The notes: generated by a model not told the origin, from the sequence alone. 64,000 nucleotides of DNA from Exophiala sp. HKRS030 (GCA_023897205.1 JAHWDD010000003.1:3227665-3291664); one strand, 5' to 3'. Shown: positions 1 to 12,714, numbered from the stretch's first letter. Made by a program: numbers and translations.

Positions 1-970
1 GAATCTGCGACTAGTTGTGGTTCGCACTGGGGCATTGCAACATGTCGATTGGCTCGAGTCAATCAATCATCGCGAAGAGTCTGAGGTTGTACCTGGAGTC
101 TGACACATTCGATCAAGCTTCCTTCGAAGCCCGTTGCATCGATGGAAATGTTGGCCAGAATGACCTGCCTTGCACGGTTAGCCTGGCTTCACCGTTCTTA
201 AATTCTCGACTTGTGAGATACTATCATACTATTGCTACTACTGCCTTCGGACACCCCAGCAGAGATCCTTTTTTTCGGCAGATTCAAAACTGGTTCGCTT
301 TCTGGAAAATGGCACGCCTGATCCCGACGTTTCCACATCGAGAATACTGGATCTTATACTCATGTCCACATTACCACTGACGGCATCCTATATCCTTCAC
401 CTATTTAGCCTTTAACGGCTCTCAGGCCGTGGAGGGGACCAGATCGCCGGTGGAATCCCGGGTGATGGATGCCAATTCAATTGAATTTAAGTTCTTACGT
501 GGTCTCACGTGGGTAGAAGGTTTCCAAGAGGCACAAACAAAACCCTAATCACTGATCATTGACGAAGAGGCTATTTGACTTTTCGACCATTCGAGCCGAT
601 TCATCCTGGATACACAAACACGCATACGCACGCGGACACGCAATCCAGAACTCATAGAACTCTAATAACCCCATCAGTGTCAGACTCCACGCACACCAGA
701 GCGCAAAGATTAGGCCGGCCCAGGCCGTAACTCTACCAGGCGAGGCAACCTTCAAGGAAGTAGGATGAAGGTTCGGTAGCAGCCTTGGTCCGTCGAAACC
801 TTAATACGCCGGCGAACGGGTGCTCGCCAAAGTAAAAGAGAAAAAAACTTTTGCCGGCATAACTGCTAAACTGGTCATTCATTAGCTTTCCGCTACGCTT
901 CATGACGGGCTTTTTGTTTAGTGGTTACAGGTCACGCGAGGGACTCGAGACGAGGCAAGCGAGACCTCGG

Positions 971-1004
971 CGGGAGGGAGGGAGGGAGGGAGGAAGGGAG
1001 GAGG
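971..1004. repeat. (GGGA)n simple repeat
   Basis: Imperfect tandem GGGA/GGAA tetranucleotides, purine-only on the plus strand. Ordinary microsatellite. Confidence 0.85.
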
Positions 1005-2017
1005 TTCGATGGAACGCAAGAAAAGGGGCCGGTCTAGCGGTGAGTAATGGCTTGAGTTCTGATCATCAAATTCGATTTCGTTTTGAAGGGACTCCTTCCA
1101 GCTCTCCGAATCCACACACGACGTGTCAACTGGAGAACGGGGCTATGATGCCGCAATTTTCCAGCTTCGTCCGCTCTGGCAGGCCAGCCCCTGTGGATGT
1201 GAGAATGATGTTGATGTTGTTGATGATGATGATCTCGGCAAACAGTCTCGTAGACAGGATGCGTTTCGAGAACAACGGCAGTGACCTGGCCTTTAGAGCA
1301 GAAGTGCCGAACGAACAAACAAACAGATGAGTGAGTGAATGTGACTTGAAAGATGGAACCGATGAAATCGATCAGTGGGTTGACCGCTGGAGTCACTCGC
1401 TCTCATACCACAGCCTCGCTGCCGGCAGGCACCATGTAGGGGATGTTTTGTCGGCCGTTGCGTTATACCTTCTGCAGACTCTCCAAGCTGCTTCACCTTC
1501 GGGCCTGTGTCCATCGCTGTCTACTAAGTTACAGATTCTACTATAGGCAGTGAGTGGCCGCTGAGTGTCTTCAGAAGATCCAGAAGACCGTGGGTCGACA
1601 TGTAGCGTCGCTCTAACTCTGCTGTCCCCGACCATGTCCCTGTCTAATGTCTCAGACCCTGCCCAGTGGATATACACCCTCCTCTGTATCGAGAAATATC
1701 ATATACACATCCCCACACATCCACATCCACACAAACATACGGTCGACATGCCGTCCTTGGAAGCATCTAATTTAGCCCGAGACAAGATTTACGGGGCCTT
1801 GCGCGCACCTCTTTTGGAGATGAGATGAGATGGGAAGATCCTAACGGACTTCTCACGCGTCTCCACGCAGTCAGTTAGGAAGGTATGTCGGATACAGAAA
1901 GCAAAACAGTCGCGGATTCGAGTAGTAGACGTACGGGCGAGCGCGCCTGGACAATGTTTACACGTACGCCGGATAGACTTGTCCAGTGTACGTGTACGTG
2001 TAGGACGGTTGTCATCA

Positions 2018-2040
2018 CAGCTCAGCTCAGCTCAGCTCAG
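2018..2040. repeat. (CAGCT)n simple repeat
   Basis: Four and a half uninterrupted CAGCT units. Ordinary microsatellite. Confidence 0.9.
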
Positions 2041-2533
2041 ACGAGGCTTCCCAAGGGCTTTATAGACCTACAGAGCTCGAAAGGATTTCTAGAACATTCT
2101 TCACTACGCTACTATCCATTGTATCGAGCCTCGAGACACTCCGTGAAATGGAATACAATACTAAGGGTCTAAATTTAAGAAATTCTGGAATTCGCAGTCA
2201 CGCTCGCGGTAAAAAGCAGTGAGTGATACATCCGCTCTCCGTCAGTCATATGGGCTTCGTGTGCTTTCACTGTGCCAGAATGACCTACGGCAGGTCGACT
2301 ACGTGCGTGCGTTATATCGCGCTGTGCTTGTTTGTATAAGTGTATATGTGTATTTTTCAGATGATGACCTGTTGGGTCGTAGCGAGCTAGATTACCTGAG
2401 GGATATAGATAGATATCAATGATACCCCTACCCCTGGTTCTCTCCCCTTAGAACGCCGGCGTATATTGTGAAAAAAAATGCCCCCCGAAGATTGTCAAAT
2501 GGCCCTCCATTGCACCCTATCCCATCCCATCCA

Positions 2534-2596
2534 CTTTCGTTCCGTTTCGTTTCACTTCACTTCACTTGATTTCATTTCATTTCATTCCGTTTCATC
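2534..2596. repeat. (TTTCA)n/(TTTCG)n pentanucleotide repeat
   Basis: Imperfect tandem pentanucleotides (TTTCG, TTCAC, TTTCA) just downstream of the stop codon of the minus-strand gene that ends at 2679. They probably fall in its 3' UTR or the intergenic spacer. Confidence 0.8.
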
Positions 2597-2678
2597 CAAC
2601 TAGACCCAGTCCAACCCTATCAAATCCCACACCTTCATTTCGCTGGCACAGGACGCTCTTCTCGTGGCAACCAACCCA

Positions 2679-4548
2679 CTAAACCTCAAAATGAATACTT
2701 CCACTACCCAACTCCCTGATCTCGACCGAGTGGGCGTCGCCAGGGTTCTCGCCCTTCCAACCCAGTAGATCATGACCGCTGCGGCGCTCGATCTGCAGAC
2801 CGTTGCCGGTAGCGGTGATGCTTCCACTCCCCTTCTGGTCGATATACAGCTGACCCTCCCACTCGGCCGGGTATCTGAGGTTGATGCTGCCGGAGCCTGT
2901 GGTGCGGTGGAGGGCCTGGATGGCTCGGACGGCGGGGATGGATGCGCGGCCTGTTGTTGTGGTGGTGGTGCTGGTGGTGGTTGATGCAAATTCCGGACTG
3001 ACGATTCGGATGTTCTGGCTGCCGGAATTGGTGTTGGTGGTCAGTTTGGAGACTGGGTCGGACGCCGATACGCCTGTCGTGTAGATGCTGATGCTGATGC
3101 TGCCGGCCATGGTGGAGACGGAGGTGGAGCCGCCGTTGCCGTGGACGATGTTGCCGCTGACGCTGCCGGCTTTGCTGGACAGGTCGTTGATGAAGGTGCG
3201 GTTGAAGTTCTTGGTTTTCTCGTCGGTCGAGTCTTTTGTCGAGTCTTTGTTGCCTGGTTGCAGCCAGTTGAGCCAGCGCCAGCTGCTGCCTGATGATTGA
3301 ACCATACGGACGTTGATTGAGCCGGCCGTCGTGGCGAGCCGTAGTCTGGCTGGTTGGTCGCCTGGTTGGACGTCGACGGTGATGGAGATGCTGCCTGCTG
3401 TTGTCGAAAGGTCGAGAAGGTCGTACAGTTTGTATGTGCCGCTGATCGAGTGGTAGGTTTCGTGTTGATGGTATTCGCGGCTAGGTGGTGGGAAGGAAGT
3501 TCCTGGAGGTTTGGTTGTGCCGGTGGTAGGGACTTCGGTGTTGCCAGAGTTCTAGAGACATCACAGAATGGTTAGCAAGTTTCCCATTGTTTGATATCAT
3601 TGAGTGCATAAGGGGATGGACAAGTGCATATCAGTAAAGGTTAATTACATCGGCGTAAGACTTGCACAGGCCCGGGATCATTAGCCATAGACATGCAAGT
3701 AAACTGAGGATGAAGCAACAAGAACGTTTGAATCGTTGAGCTCTGGCTTTTCTGCCTTCGGATGAGTAGGGAGGTCCATGATTGTGCCAGTGACGGTGAC
3801 GACGTGAAACACATCCTCGACCTTTTCGTCTCCATGAGTCGCACGGCGAATCAGAGCCATGGCGTGTATGTCCAGCCGTCCCCGATGATCTTCGCCGCTC
3901 GTGTCGACGAGAATGTTGGACAGGCTCTGGGAGTGAGGCAGAATAAGGATCGTCCAACTCATCGATGCCTTGCCCGTGTTCATTTTCATCATCGTCATCG
4001 TCATCGTCTGAAGACGAACCAGGATATTGACGTTCAGATGGATGTTGCTGCTGGTTTGGAAGCAAGGGAGAAGTGGTATTTGGAGTATCGCTTACTCGCT
4101 GATAATGATCATTATCGTCAATCATGGCCCTCATAACGACTGGAGAAGAGGTAGGAGACGAAGTTTCTGCCGGAGTGTACAATGGTGGTGGATCTAGTGG
4201 ATCTGCTTCATCACGCTGTCGGCGATACTGCAATCTCGGATTTCGATCGTCATCGTCGTCGTCTCCATTTACAGTCGATGCATCAGGAGTGAGATCTGTT
4301 ATAGGAGTACCACCACTCAAACGATCTCCCCAGGAGCCCATTGAGCCTAGTCGTCGGGCTTCTGCTGCCGCTGATCTAGATTTGTCCGAATCTCCCGTTG
4401 GCTGATACGAGGTTGGTGATTGATACGCTTGAGAAGGATATTGAGATGAAGAGTCTGCAGAAGAGAATGTATTGTAAAGGCGAGACGGTTGTTGTTTGCG
4501 TTTGGTCATATTGAAAGACCGCAGCCAGGCAACAACGAGGTCGGTCAA
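2679..4548 (-). CDS. Single-pass membrane protein with beta-rich C-terminal repeats (hypothetical)
   Basis: Two exons. Exon 1 is 3649-4548, the intron is 3552-3648 (GTAATT donor, GCTAACC branch, CTAG acceptor), and exon 2 is 2679-3551. Splicing is in frame (..SYAD|NSGN..) and gives about 590 residues from the upstream ATG. A second Met at residue 14 (MTKRKQQPSRL) is an equally good start. The N-terminal half is low-complexity, Ser/Pro-rich and acidic, with two poly-Asp runs. A single hydrophobic segment lies near residues 272-293. The C-terminal half repeats short beta-like phrases (TTAGSISI, TTAGSINV, GSGSINL, GSGSITA, GSGSIHF), as in DUF4097/adhesin-type solenoids. I infer a membrane-anchored protein with a beta-solenoid; orientation is not determined. 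Function is unknown. Confidence 0.75.
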
Positions 4549-5617
4549 TGGTTCTTAGCAACGATGAATGATGACGATGCGGGGTTCAATTTGGTGGCAC
4601 CAAGGCAACCGATGGATGAATGACAGCTCAAGCCTCAATGGACCAGGGCAAAGTCTGCCCAGATCGAACGACAAACCTTGGTTTTGACAGAAGGACACAG
4701 TAGTAACAGGCAGAAGTAATTCGATGAAGATGGATTGGAGGTATGAGATGATTTCACTCCACAGATGGAATTGGACAAGCTGAAGTCGGTGATGTGGTGT
4801 GAGGAAAGGAACTAGAAAGGAGCCCCCAGAAGATGGAACTGGAGATGGTCCAGGCAACTCTCAATTGACCAATTGCTCATATGAAGAAGGTCAAACGGCA
4901 CGACGACCCTGTCCATTTGGGGCCAGGCGTATCCGTATTCACGGCATCATCAAGTCCAATTGGAGGGTTGACAGGGTGAGGAGCACGATAAGGCCTCCCG
5001 CGGGTTTGACGCTTGGGGAAAGATGTACAGAGGATATGTCCCCATCACTTACTTCTTTACAGTCATGGTCTCGCATTATGCAAGGTGAAATCGCAACATC
5101 AATCTTGGTTGTTTATGTCTTCGTCTTCGGTCATGGACTTCCGGCCACCGAGCGGACGTAGAAGGGATGGTGAAGCAATGCAAAGAGATTTCATCAAGAC
5201 AAAAGTCCCAAAGTCAACGTGCTTACACAGACAGTAGTATTGTGGGTTGGGAAGCTTATCTCTATCATGTACTCATGTACTCGAAGACTTGTCATCGCCG
5301 ACATGGCCCATCATCCTAGTCATATCCGAGCACATCTCCCCTTGAAGAACTCCTCAATCCATCTCTCACTGGCTGTCATGACCTCGACTCCCAGGTATTT
5401 GTGGTATCTTTGAAAATGAATGAATGAATGTACATACGACACCCACATGACAACTCCCACGCTGATGCTTCGCTAACTGACTTGTCAATTTTGAATGGCT
5501 GAAAATTCAAGATCTCGCTCAAGACTGTGCAAAGCTGTTGCCGTGTCAACACCGTCGACCGGCACATGATAAAACATTTCTTGCAACTCCCCTCTTTCTC
5601 GCTTTCTGCTCTCTTGA
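4549..5617. other. Intergenic spacer, no gene supported
   Basis: This lies between the start of the gene at 2679-4548 and the stop of the gene at 5618. It should hold the promoter of the former and the terminator of the latter, both on the minus strand. Open frames up to 120 codons exist but match nothing I recognise and have no matching splice structure. Confidence 0.5.
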
Positions 5618-7399
5618 TCATTTGGAAAACCCCAGGTTGTCGAGAATGGCCTTGGCTTCGTTCTGTGGAAGACCTGCTACACCCATGGCTCGAACTTGTG
5701 TTCCTCGTCGAAGTCGTTGCAGTCCGACGGCCACTTTCCATCCTTCACTCTGGGAAAGAATGAAGACGTATTTTCGACCTTCTTGATCGCGGATGCTGGC
5801 ACGAAGAATGTGCATCCCACTTAATTCGCAGCTCTGTGTCACCGTCTCGTCAGTATCATTACTCCAAGTTGACCGGGCAGAGGAAAAAGGAGACGTCGAA
5901 GCCGAACTGGTCGATGGAGAGGCTTTGCAGTTGATGACACATTCATTCACAAGTCTTGCCATGAAAGAATTTGATTCATTCTGCGAAGGTGACGGATTTG
6001 CTTTGGGCCACTTCCAAGTCCAAGGGAGAGTTTTCGTCTGGGTTCACCTGTTTTGCCTGGGGTAGATTGGGGCACCATACCTCTGCCAATTTCATCGTCC
6101 ACGCTTTAACATCCCATTCTCTCTGGGCAACACCTCGTACATCGTCGTCAATAAACATTCCTTCCGTAGTAATTCGAAGAATCAGGCCATCTGTGACATT
6201 TCCTTGGCCCGAAACCAGTTGTGAAATGGGGGTCCGGGTGAAAGCATTGTTGAAAGAGAAAACGCCTTTGATGATGATTTTGTCCGGGTCATTGGTTGAA
6301 TACGGACCACGAGTCGTCGGTGGAGGAGTCGTCCTTGCCGTGCTGACTGAGGGTGCATACGAGGACTCCGAGTACATTGACGCCGCCGAGTTGGCTTTGT
6401 GAGTGCGTCTAGGTCGATCATAAGGGCGAAAGGAGTAAGCATCGTCATCTCGTTCTGTAGCCGCTGTGGGCATGGGCGGACGTTTGGGAGACGATGGCGC
6501 CTCTGTCCTTGCTCTGGCTTCAGCTTCAGCTTGAGCCTTTGCTCGTGCTGCTTCTTCAGCCGCCACTCGAGCTCTTTCTTTTTCCGCCTGTGCAGCGGCT
6601 GCAGCTGCAGCAGCATTGGCTTTGTCTTCTTTCTCCTTCTTCTCCTTGCGTTCTCGCTCTAGTCGTTCTAGGACATCCTTTTCTCTCTGCTTCTGCCTCT
6701 CCTTCTCCAGCTCTTCCCTCCGCTTTTTCAATTCTTCCGCTCTCTTACGTTCTTCTTCTTTCTTGCGCGTCTCCTCTCGAGCCTTTTCCCAGCTCGACTT
6801 TGCATTGGCCGTGTTGGCCTTGGTATTGGCCTGAGGTGATGGTCTTTGCCATGATGAATGTGGAGGAGGTTGTTGTGGGGAGGGGATTGGGGCGGCGGCG
6901 GCGGCGGCGGAGGAGGAGGAGCACTGGTCCCATGATTGGGCGGTGGAGGTGGCGGCTGTGGAGGAGGAGCGGTATTGGTATAACTCGACCCTGTGGAACG
7001 AGGATGGCCTCCGGGTCCTTGATCAGATCTAGGGCCATTGGCAAAGCCTCCTTGTGACCATTCACCTTGTGTCTTGCCAGTAGCCCAAGCAACGACGGCT
7101 ATTCCACACATGAGCATGAAAACACCACCTCCTCCCCCGTTGACTGTTGTGATCAACCATTCTTTGACGACGGGGACGGCAGTGGTGTAGATGAAAAAGG
7201 ATGCAGCGGTACAGAAGCATCCAGCAAGAAAGGAATTGCGTTGTGTCTGTAAGGAAGGCAGATAGAGAAAGCCTGAACCGGCAGAGTGTGGTGGAACAAC
7301 AAAGATGTCATATTTGCCATCAGGAAGACCACCGGTCCTACCACCGCCTTGACCAGGATTTGTTCCATGCGGCGGTGGCGGCGGAGGTGGTGGCTCCAT
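5618..7399 (-). CDS. Conserved fungal proline-rich / coiled-coil protein, with one frameshift
   Basis: Exon 1 is 6048-7399, the intron is 5981-6047 (GTGAAC..CGCAG, phase 0), and exon 2 is 5618-5980. The N-terminus is poly-Pro, then a block beginning DGKYDIFVVPPHSAGSGF and a hydrophobic segment (FFIYTTAVPVV) plus a second (GGVFMLMCGIAVVAWATG). A Pro-rich linker follows, then a long charged coiled coil (EKAREETRKKEERKR onward, with a poly-Ala stretch). The C-terminus has the conserved blocks ISQLVSGQG, DDDVRGVAQREWDVKAWT and GWKVAVGLQRLRRGTQVRAMGV. The layout matches a hypothetical protein I recall as widespread in Pezizomycotina; its function is unknown. The coding length is 3n+2: the frame breaks between about 6877 and 6892 (poly-G runs on the plus strand, poly-C in the gene), and one additional C would reconnect it to about 571 residues. 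This is either an assembly indel or a real mutation. Confidence 0.8.
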
Positions 7400-9571
7400 G
7401 AGAGCAAGAGCCCTCTAGAGCGGGTGGGTAGACTTCAGAGAGCCAAACAGAGGGTGGTGGAATGTGGAAGATGTCGTAGGGCTCTCTTTTTCATGTTCAA
7501 GGGCAAACTGCGCTGAGGGCAGTCAGGGTGCCGTGCAGAGGGTCTAAGCTCTGGGACCGGCTCGACCGACAGCGTTGAGGATATGACGTGTGAATTCGTA
7601 GTTTTTGGATGTTGGAAAGAATTTTGTCGGATGTTGTCGTCGGTATGGAATGATATGAGAGTTGATCGGAGGGGGAGTCAGCTGGGTGACGAAGGAGAAA
7701 AGTCCAGAGTAGGTCAACGTAGGTCAACTTCGGCGGCGAGCCTTACTGGATTGGAAGACGTGGAAAGTAGCCCAAGGATCCAGCAGAAAGAAGATGGTGT
7801 GGTCGGTGAATGCGTGGAGACCGTCTGAAGGAAAATAAGTGACTGTGACTCTTATGAGGTGATAGTACTGGGGTGCTTTGTTTAGCCTTGGGTTGGGCGC
7901 TAGAAACGAAGCCAGCGTGAGGGAGGTTGAAATTGGCAAGTCCAGGACCAGGCACTGGCACTGACACTGGTACCAGCGGTCGCACTGGCGCTGACTCAGT
8001 ACGACAGTGACTTTGGGAGTTTGAGGATTGGTTTCGGTTGTTGTCAATACTGGGCAGGGTCAGGTGGACTGATGTTGTCGTGGATGAAGTGAGATAGATG
8101 AATGTGAGGTTTCTGCCTGTTCTGTGATTCCAGAGGCAAGAAGACCCTGACGCCTGGAAGATGCCCGGAAGTATAAGCCTTAGGAGGCTGTTCTGTAGCC
8201 TGTAGGTCGTTTGTAGGTGCTAATTAGTTAAGGCAGTTATTGTTGCAATGGTTAACCGATGAGGCCTAAGGCGTATCCAAGCAGCCCCGTAGCCCTTTAG
8301 CCCCTCGGCCAGTCCCGTTTGTCAGTGGTAACAGCGCCAGTCTGCCACACAAAGAACCACGATATTTTGTCGATAAGAAATTCAGAAACTACGGAAACCC
8401 ACGTTGATAAATATGACCCTGGCCCTGGGTCATCCGAGGATTTAAATCTACGCGACCGTTACATGAAAAGTTTGGTTGTATTTAGGATTGATTTGGTTTA
8501 TTTGCAGCTGCAGAGATGCTGCAAAACAAGGTCGTCTCAGACCAATCAGGCAGCAAGTCGATCACAGGCTGATGCGATGGGCTCAGAGAAGAGCCTGAAG
8601 CCAGCGAATAAAACGTGCAGGGTGAGAGGTCAAGCTGCTGATAGGACAGACTGGTTGAGAATCACTATGCGCCGTGGCTCTAGGCGACTCACGATTCTTG
8701 ATAAGTACAGTATATTGCAGGGCGGTGAAGCGAAGAGTGTGATGGGGACGGGGGACAGGAACAGACAGGGTCATCACTCTCACCATGACTTAGTTCTTTC
8801 TCCCTTCATACTTACGAACGATGGATCCAAGGCCAGGGTTGTAGAAATTAGGCGAGGATGCGAGGATGAGAGGATGGGAGAAGAAATGTTTTTTCCCTCG
8901 TGTCTCACAGTAAACAACGCGAACCTGGTCCTCGGGTTGCTGGGTAACACATGCCTAATTTCTAGGCTAAGCCACCTAAGGAATAGGGGCCGTCGGGTGA
9001 CCGTAGCTAGTGGAGACAAGCTAACAATGCGTGCCCACCCACTGCCACCTTTAACCAACAGCATCCAAAGGCACGCCTAGAATATTGCCTCCCGCAGCCC
9101 ACGTCGCCCGGAAGGAGATTTCTAGCGGCCATCCCATCATCCCATCCCATGATCCACGTACTCCATCAGGCCCAATTGCGGATGGCCACATGATATCCCT
9201 CTCCCTCCGTTGGCTCTCAGACTCTGACATGGACCAATCGACGGTATCAAGCACTTCAAAATACTCCGATCCTACCACAGAGTCCTTGGATATTTGCCTT
9301 TCGAGGCTCGTGCCGCTGCATAATGATCTCATCTGTTTTCAAAACCTATGTATCTTCCCCAATGGGCCCAGGCATTCGTTCGGCCACGCGCTGCGAGCAA
9401 ACACCATCCGTATCGTAGGTATCAGGCTGTGAGACCATCATTGACTGAATAATGGGAACCTGTCATGTGGTACAACTTGAGAATCTTATAACGTTCGCGG
9501 TTTCATAGTGTCGTCCGACTGTTGTCGTCTGAGACTCGTGGCACGTGACATCTGACCCTTTGCAGCGTCTA
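7400..9571. other. Intergenic; one unexplained 253-codon open frame
   Basis: No recognisable gene. A 253-codon frame is open at 8319-9080 (plus). Its composition (scattered Arg/Ser, no hydrophobic core or motif) looks like chance translation, and I do not call it. The region includes the promoter of the gene starting at 7399. Confidence 0.4.
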
Positions 9572-9788
9572 CAATGGTCTACCCTTGAAATTTTACTCCC
9601 TGTCGTTTTAGCTCGGTGGCGCGAGGTTGGGGTAATGAATAGCCAGGTAAAGTGGCAAGTAATATTCTGCCTAGTATTATATTACTAGACTGTACCTTGA
9701 TAGCCTTGGCGGTCTCTGAATCGTCAATAAGAGTAGCAAGACCCCACTAAAAATCGACAGGGAGTAAAATTTCAAGGGTAGACCATTG
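9572..9788. mobile_element. MITE, Tc1/mariner-like, 217 bp
   Basis: The left end 9572-9605 and right end 9755-9788 are perfect 34 bp inverted repeats, beginning CAATGGTCTACCCTTGAAAT on each strand. The inverted similarity extends imperfectly inward (TTTTAG against CTAAAAAT). TA dinucleotides at 9570-9571 and 9789-9790 flank it, as expected for a Tc1/mariner/pogo target-site duplication. The 149 bp between the terminal repeats contain no credible coding sequence, so the element is non-autonomous. Perfect ends suggest recent mobility or a sequence too short to attract RIP. Confidence 0.85.
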
Positions 9789-9933
9789 TACGACTCCGTG
9801 TTTTCAGACACATTCTCTCCCGGCATAGGCACGGTAAGAAATACTGTACGATAGACCAACCGTGGATACATCTCCTTGTCATGCACATATCAAGAGTCTC
9901 GCATTAAGATCAAACCTCAGACTACCCCCAAAA

Positions 9934-11616
9934 TCAAAACTTCAACTGATATCTCTCCCTAATCCTCCCACCATAGTAATAAAACAACAGCGGACTGGGA
10001 GCAATCAAGACCGACAAGAACCCAAAACAACTGATTCCCCATCCATAACCCAACTTGTCAAACAACATGGGAGCAAACAACGGCACCAGCCCACCGAGAA
10101 GACTCCTAAACACCGACCCACCCGCAATCGCCGACGCCGCATACTCGGAGAACGAGTCGATATAGTAATTCTGCACCGTATTGAGAATCACCACCTGCCC
10201 AATCCCGTAGAAGAAAGTCGCCGCGATGCTCGCCGTCCAATGCACGCGGTATTCGACCGTCCAGGCAAACCAAAACAGCGACACGGGGATCAGCACGCTG
10301 CCGATATTCGCCAGCGGTAGACGGAATTCCGGTACTGAGACCCCATCGTTCTTGGCCGTGAGCCGGTTAAAGACGGTGTCGATGCGAGGGACGAGGAAGC
10401 GCACCGACACGAGGAATCCCAGTCCTGGTCCGAGATACAACAGGCCGATCTGCTCGGAATTCATGCTGTACGGCTTGTCGGAGTAGATGTTCTGCATGTT
10501 GGTATAGATGCTGTATGTGGTGCCGAAGATCAACGCCTGGTAAAGACTCATGATGAGCACGATCGGTTGCACGAAGATGACGAATGGTCGCTTCATGCTG
10601 TGTCGCAGTTTCTCCACCAGCGGACGGTTGTCTTCGCCTTCGAAGTGGAATTTGGCTCCTTTGCCCGCGTCTTTCTGTAGACGTTGTTTGCGTCGAAGCA
10701 GAAGCACGGGCGCATAGCTCTCTTGGAGGAAAAGATATCCCACCCCGGTGTTGAGCGCGCACACTATCGTCAGAACCTAGGAGCTCTCAGTTAGTATATT
10801 TGCAGGTTCCATCAACGACACCGCACCATCTGCACAGCGTCCCTCAGCGGCAGAACTCACCCAGTAGATCCATCTCCAGCCCAATCGCGTTACAATGACA
10901 CCTCCCAGAAGAGGACCCAGCGTCGGGCCCATCAAGGGACCCAAAAGATACCAGCCAAAGATGCCCGCCCTCTGAGACGGCTCGTACATGTCGTTGATCG
11001 TGCCACCACCATTGGCCACTCCAACACCTAATTCCAACCACAGGAGCCCAGTCAGCAAACCAAGTTTCCACGCCACGGCAAAGCAAAAGAAGAAGAGGGA
11101 GAGATACTCACTCCCAAACAACCCCGACACAGCCCTAACCGCAACCAAAACACCAATTCCCGGCGCAAGGGCACTCGCCGCCTGCAAGACAGTAAAAACC
11201 GCAAAACAACCAATATACAACACGCGCCGACCAAACGTCTCAGACAGGGGCGCGAGGAACAACGGACCCAGACCCAAACAGATGACAAACCCCGTTGTCG
11301 TCGCAATCACCGACTGCTCGTCCGTGTGCAAGTCGGCGGCGATCTGCGAGATTCCTGGCGTGAACATGGAGCTTGCCAACGGGCTGAGGATCGACATCAG
11401 TGCGATGATGGCCACGTTGGTCATCTTCTTGCGCGGGCTCCATGTCCGTGGGTTGTCGGCGTCGCCGTCTGCTGAGAACTTGATCTGTTGCGTTTCTTGG
11501 CTCGTGATGCTCGAGCGTGAGCGAGACGATGAGGAGATGGAGGAGGTGGTGGTGGTGGATTGGAGGAGGGGCGTTTCTTCATCTTCTTGTAAGTGTTGGC
11601 GGTGAGGCGGCGGCAT
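9934..11616 (-). CDS. MFS multidrug/H+ antiporter, DHA1-like
   Basis: Three exons: 11112-11616, 10861-11027 and 9934-10776. The introns are 11028-11111 (GTGAGT..ATTAG) and 10777-10860 (GTGAGT..CTAACT..CCTAG). Both junctions are in frame (GLFGS|VGVANGGG, IYW|VLTIVCALN), giving 504 residues. After a Ser-rich hydrophilic N-terminus come DNPRTWSPRKK and twelve hydrophobic segments. The loop-2 signature is LAPLSETFGRRVLY, followed by GLGPLFLAPLSE and LGPLMGPTLGPLLGG (motif C-like, antiporter type). A charged central loop follows, then a second half ending LFYYYGGRIRERY. This is the usual layout of fungal DHA1 proton-coupled drug/polyamine exporters in the plasma membrane; the substrate cannot be told from sequence. 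No biosynthetic cluster lies beside it. Confidence 0.92.
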
Positions 11617-12117
11617 TGTTGAGGGTTTTGGGTTGTATGAAGGAAGGGGAAAATGGATGTTGTACAGAGAGTCTTGGGTATTGTTACATGGTGTAGATTC
11701 TTACAATAAAGACTTTTGGTTTGAGATTGAGTTGATGCACGATCTGGGGGTGGAATGGCCAGTAAATGGTCACGGGTGGTCAAATCAATGACGACCATGT
11801 TTTCAAGTGGAGATCACAAAGAACGGACTTGTATTCCGCTCTCAAATCTTCCCCCCCTCCACGTTTGGATCATATTCCTATGTTGTAACAGTCCTTTTTA
11901 TTGTTACATGAGTTGAGATTCGTCATTCGACACGCTGAGCATTCCCATCGCTAGCCAGCACGAAACATGTAAAGCGTACAGATCTCCAGCCATTCCAAGC
12001 ACGCTCCCTGACGACGTCAAAGCGCGCAATCCGAGTGCACGACTAAGACCACCGACTGCCACATTGCATGTCAATTCTTCAATGAACAGTCACAGATCGA
12101 CTGCTGCGTAGGAACAT
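11617..12117. other. Intergenic spacer
   Basis: Upstream region of the DHA1-like transporter and 3' flank of the broken gene at 12118. No gene or strong motif seen. Confidence 0.5.
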
Positions 12118-12714
12118 TTAGCTCTGCTTCAAGCTGGGGATAAACTTGTCGTTCCAAGTAAAATCACCTTCGTCCAAGTCGCCCGCAATCTCACGTGAGA
12201 GACAATTGTCACATAGCTGGCCTCTTTTGCATCGAATCCTCCAGACGTAGGCCATAGTCGCGATGATGAATAAGATAGGAATGGCTGCACGCATCAAGCA
12301 GAAGAAGACAAGGTCTGATGGTGACATAATCTCTTCCGTTGCTGCCTTGGATAGATCAGTTGCCTGTGCTAGGAGCGGGTTGGAAGACAAGACGGGTTGC
12401 ATTTCCAGATGATGAGCTGGTAGATGGGCGTCTGGTGATGGTCTTGAAGTTGACGGTAGCCTGAAGAGTCGTCGATCTCGATGATGCCGTGCAGGAATGT
12501 TGGAGGCTTGGATTTTTCAATCTTGTTCCCGAGAGAGATCTTGAATGTGCGAGATAGGTTCTTTGCTTGGCAAATTCATGCGGCGAATTCACCTTGTCTC
12601 ATCTCAAGTTCTGCACAGTGACCGACACGGGACTCGAAGCTTAGTCCACTCTCAATTCAGCGGCAGCGGTGACATTCAGCTCCGGAAAGCGTCTGGTGAT
12701 GTCTCTCGCCATTA
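12118..12714 (-). pseudogene. Broken small single-TM protein with a CxxC tail
   Basis: Three adjoining minus-strand frames each look protein-like but do not join cleanly. One (from about 12712) begins MARDITRRFPELNV. A middle frame, about 12380-12590, includes KPPTFLHGIIEIDDSS and TPIYQLIIWK. A last frame, 12118-12402, has a hydrophobic segment (RAAIPILFIIATMAYVW) followed by CKRGQLCDNC and an acidic tail. A single missing base near 12400 would join the last two. I found no splice-site pair that would. Either the gene is decayed or the assembly has indels here, as in three neighbours. Family not recognised. Confidence 0.35.

Larger units (their letters stand above)
1..2600. other. No gene supported; intergenic with simple repeats
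   Basis: Several short frames are open here (longest about 140 codons at 902-1330 plus, 121 codons at 15-380 plus). None shows a recognisable domain, and several overlap in opposite strands, as expected by chance. I see only simple repeats, listed separately. The 3' end of a neighbouring gene could lie beyond position 1, but I cannot show it. Confidence 0.5.

Noticed and set aside
6494..7057. 187-codon plus-strand frame rich in Leu and Arg
   Set aside because: Antisense to the proline-rich/coiled-coil gene; Leu/Arg richness comes from reading Pro/Glu/Ala codons backwards.
8319..9080. 253-codon open frame on the plus strand
   Set aside because: No domain, signal or membrane segment. The composition looks like chance translation of GC-balanced intergenic DNA, and there are no convincing introns or neighbours in register.
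10988..11605. 205-codon frame antisense to the DHA1-like transporter
   Set aside because: Runs across two exons and an intron of a well-supported minus-strand gene; an antisense shadow.
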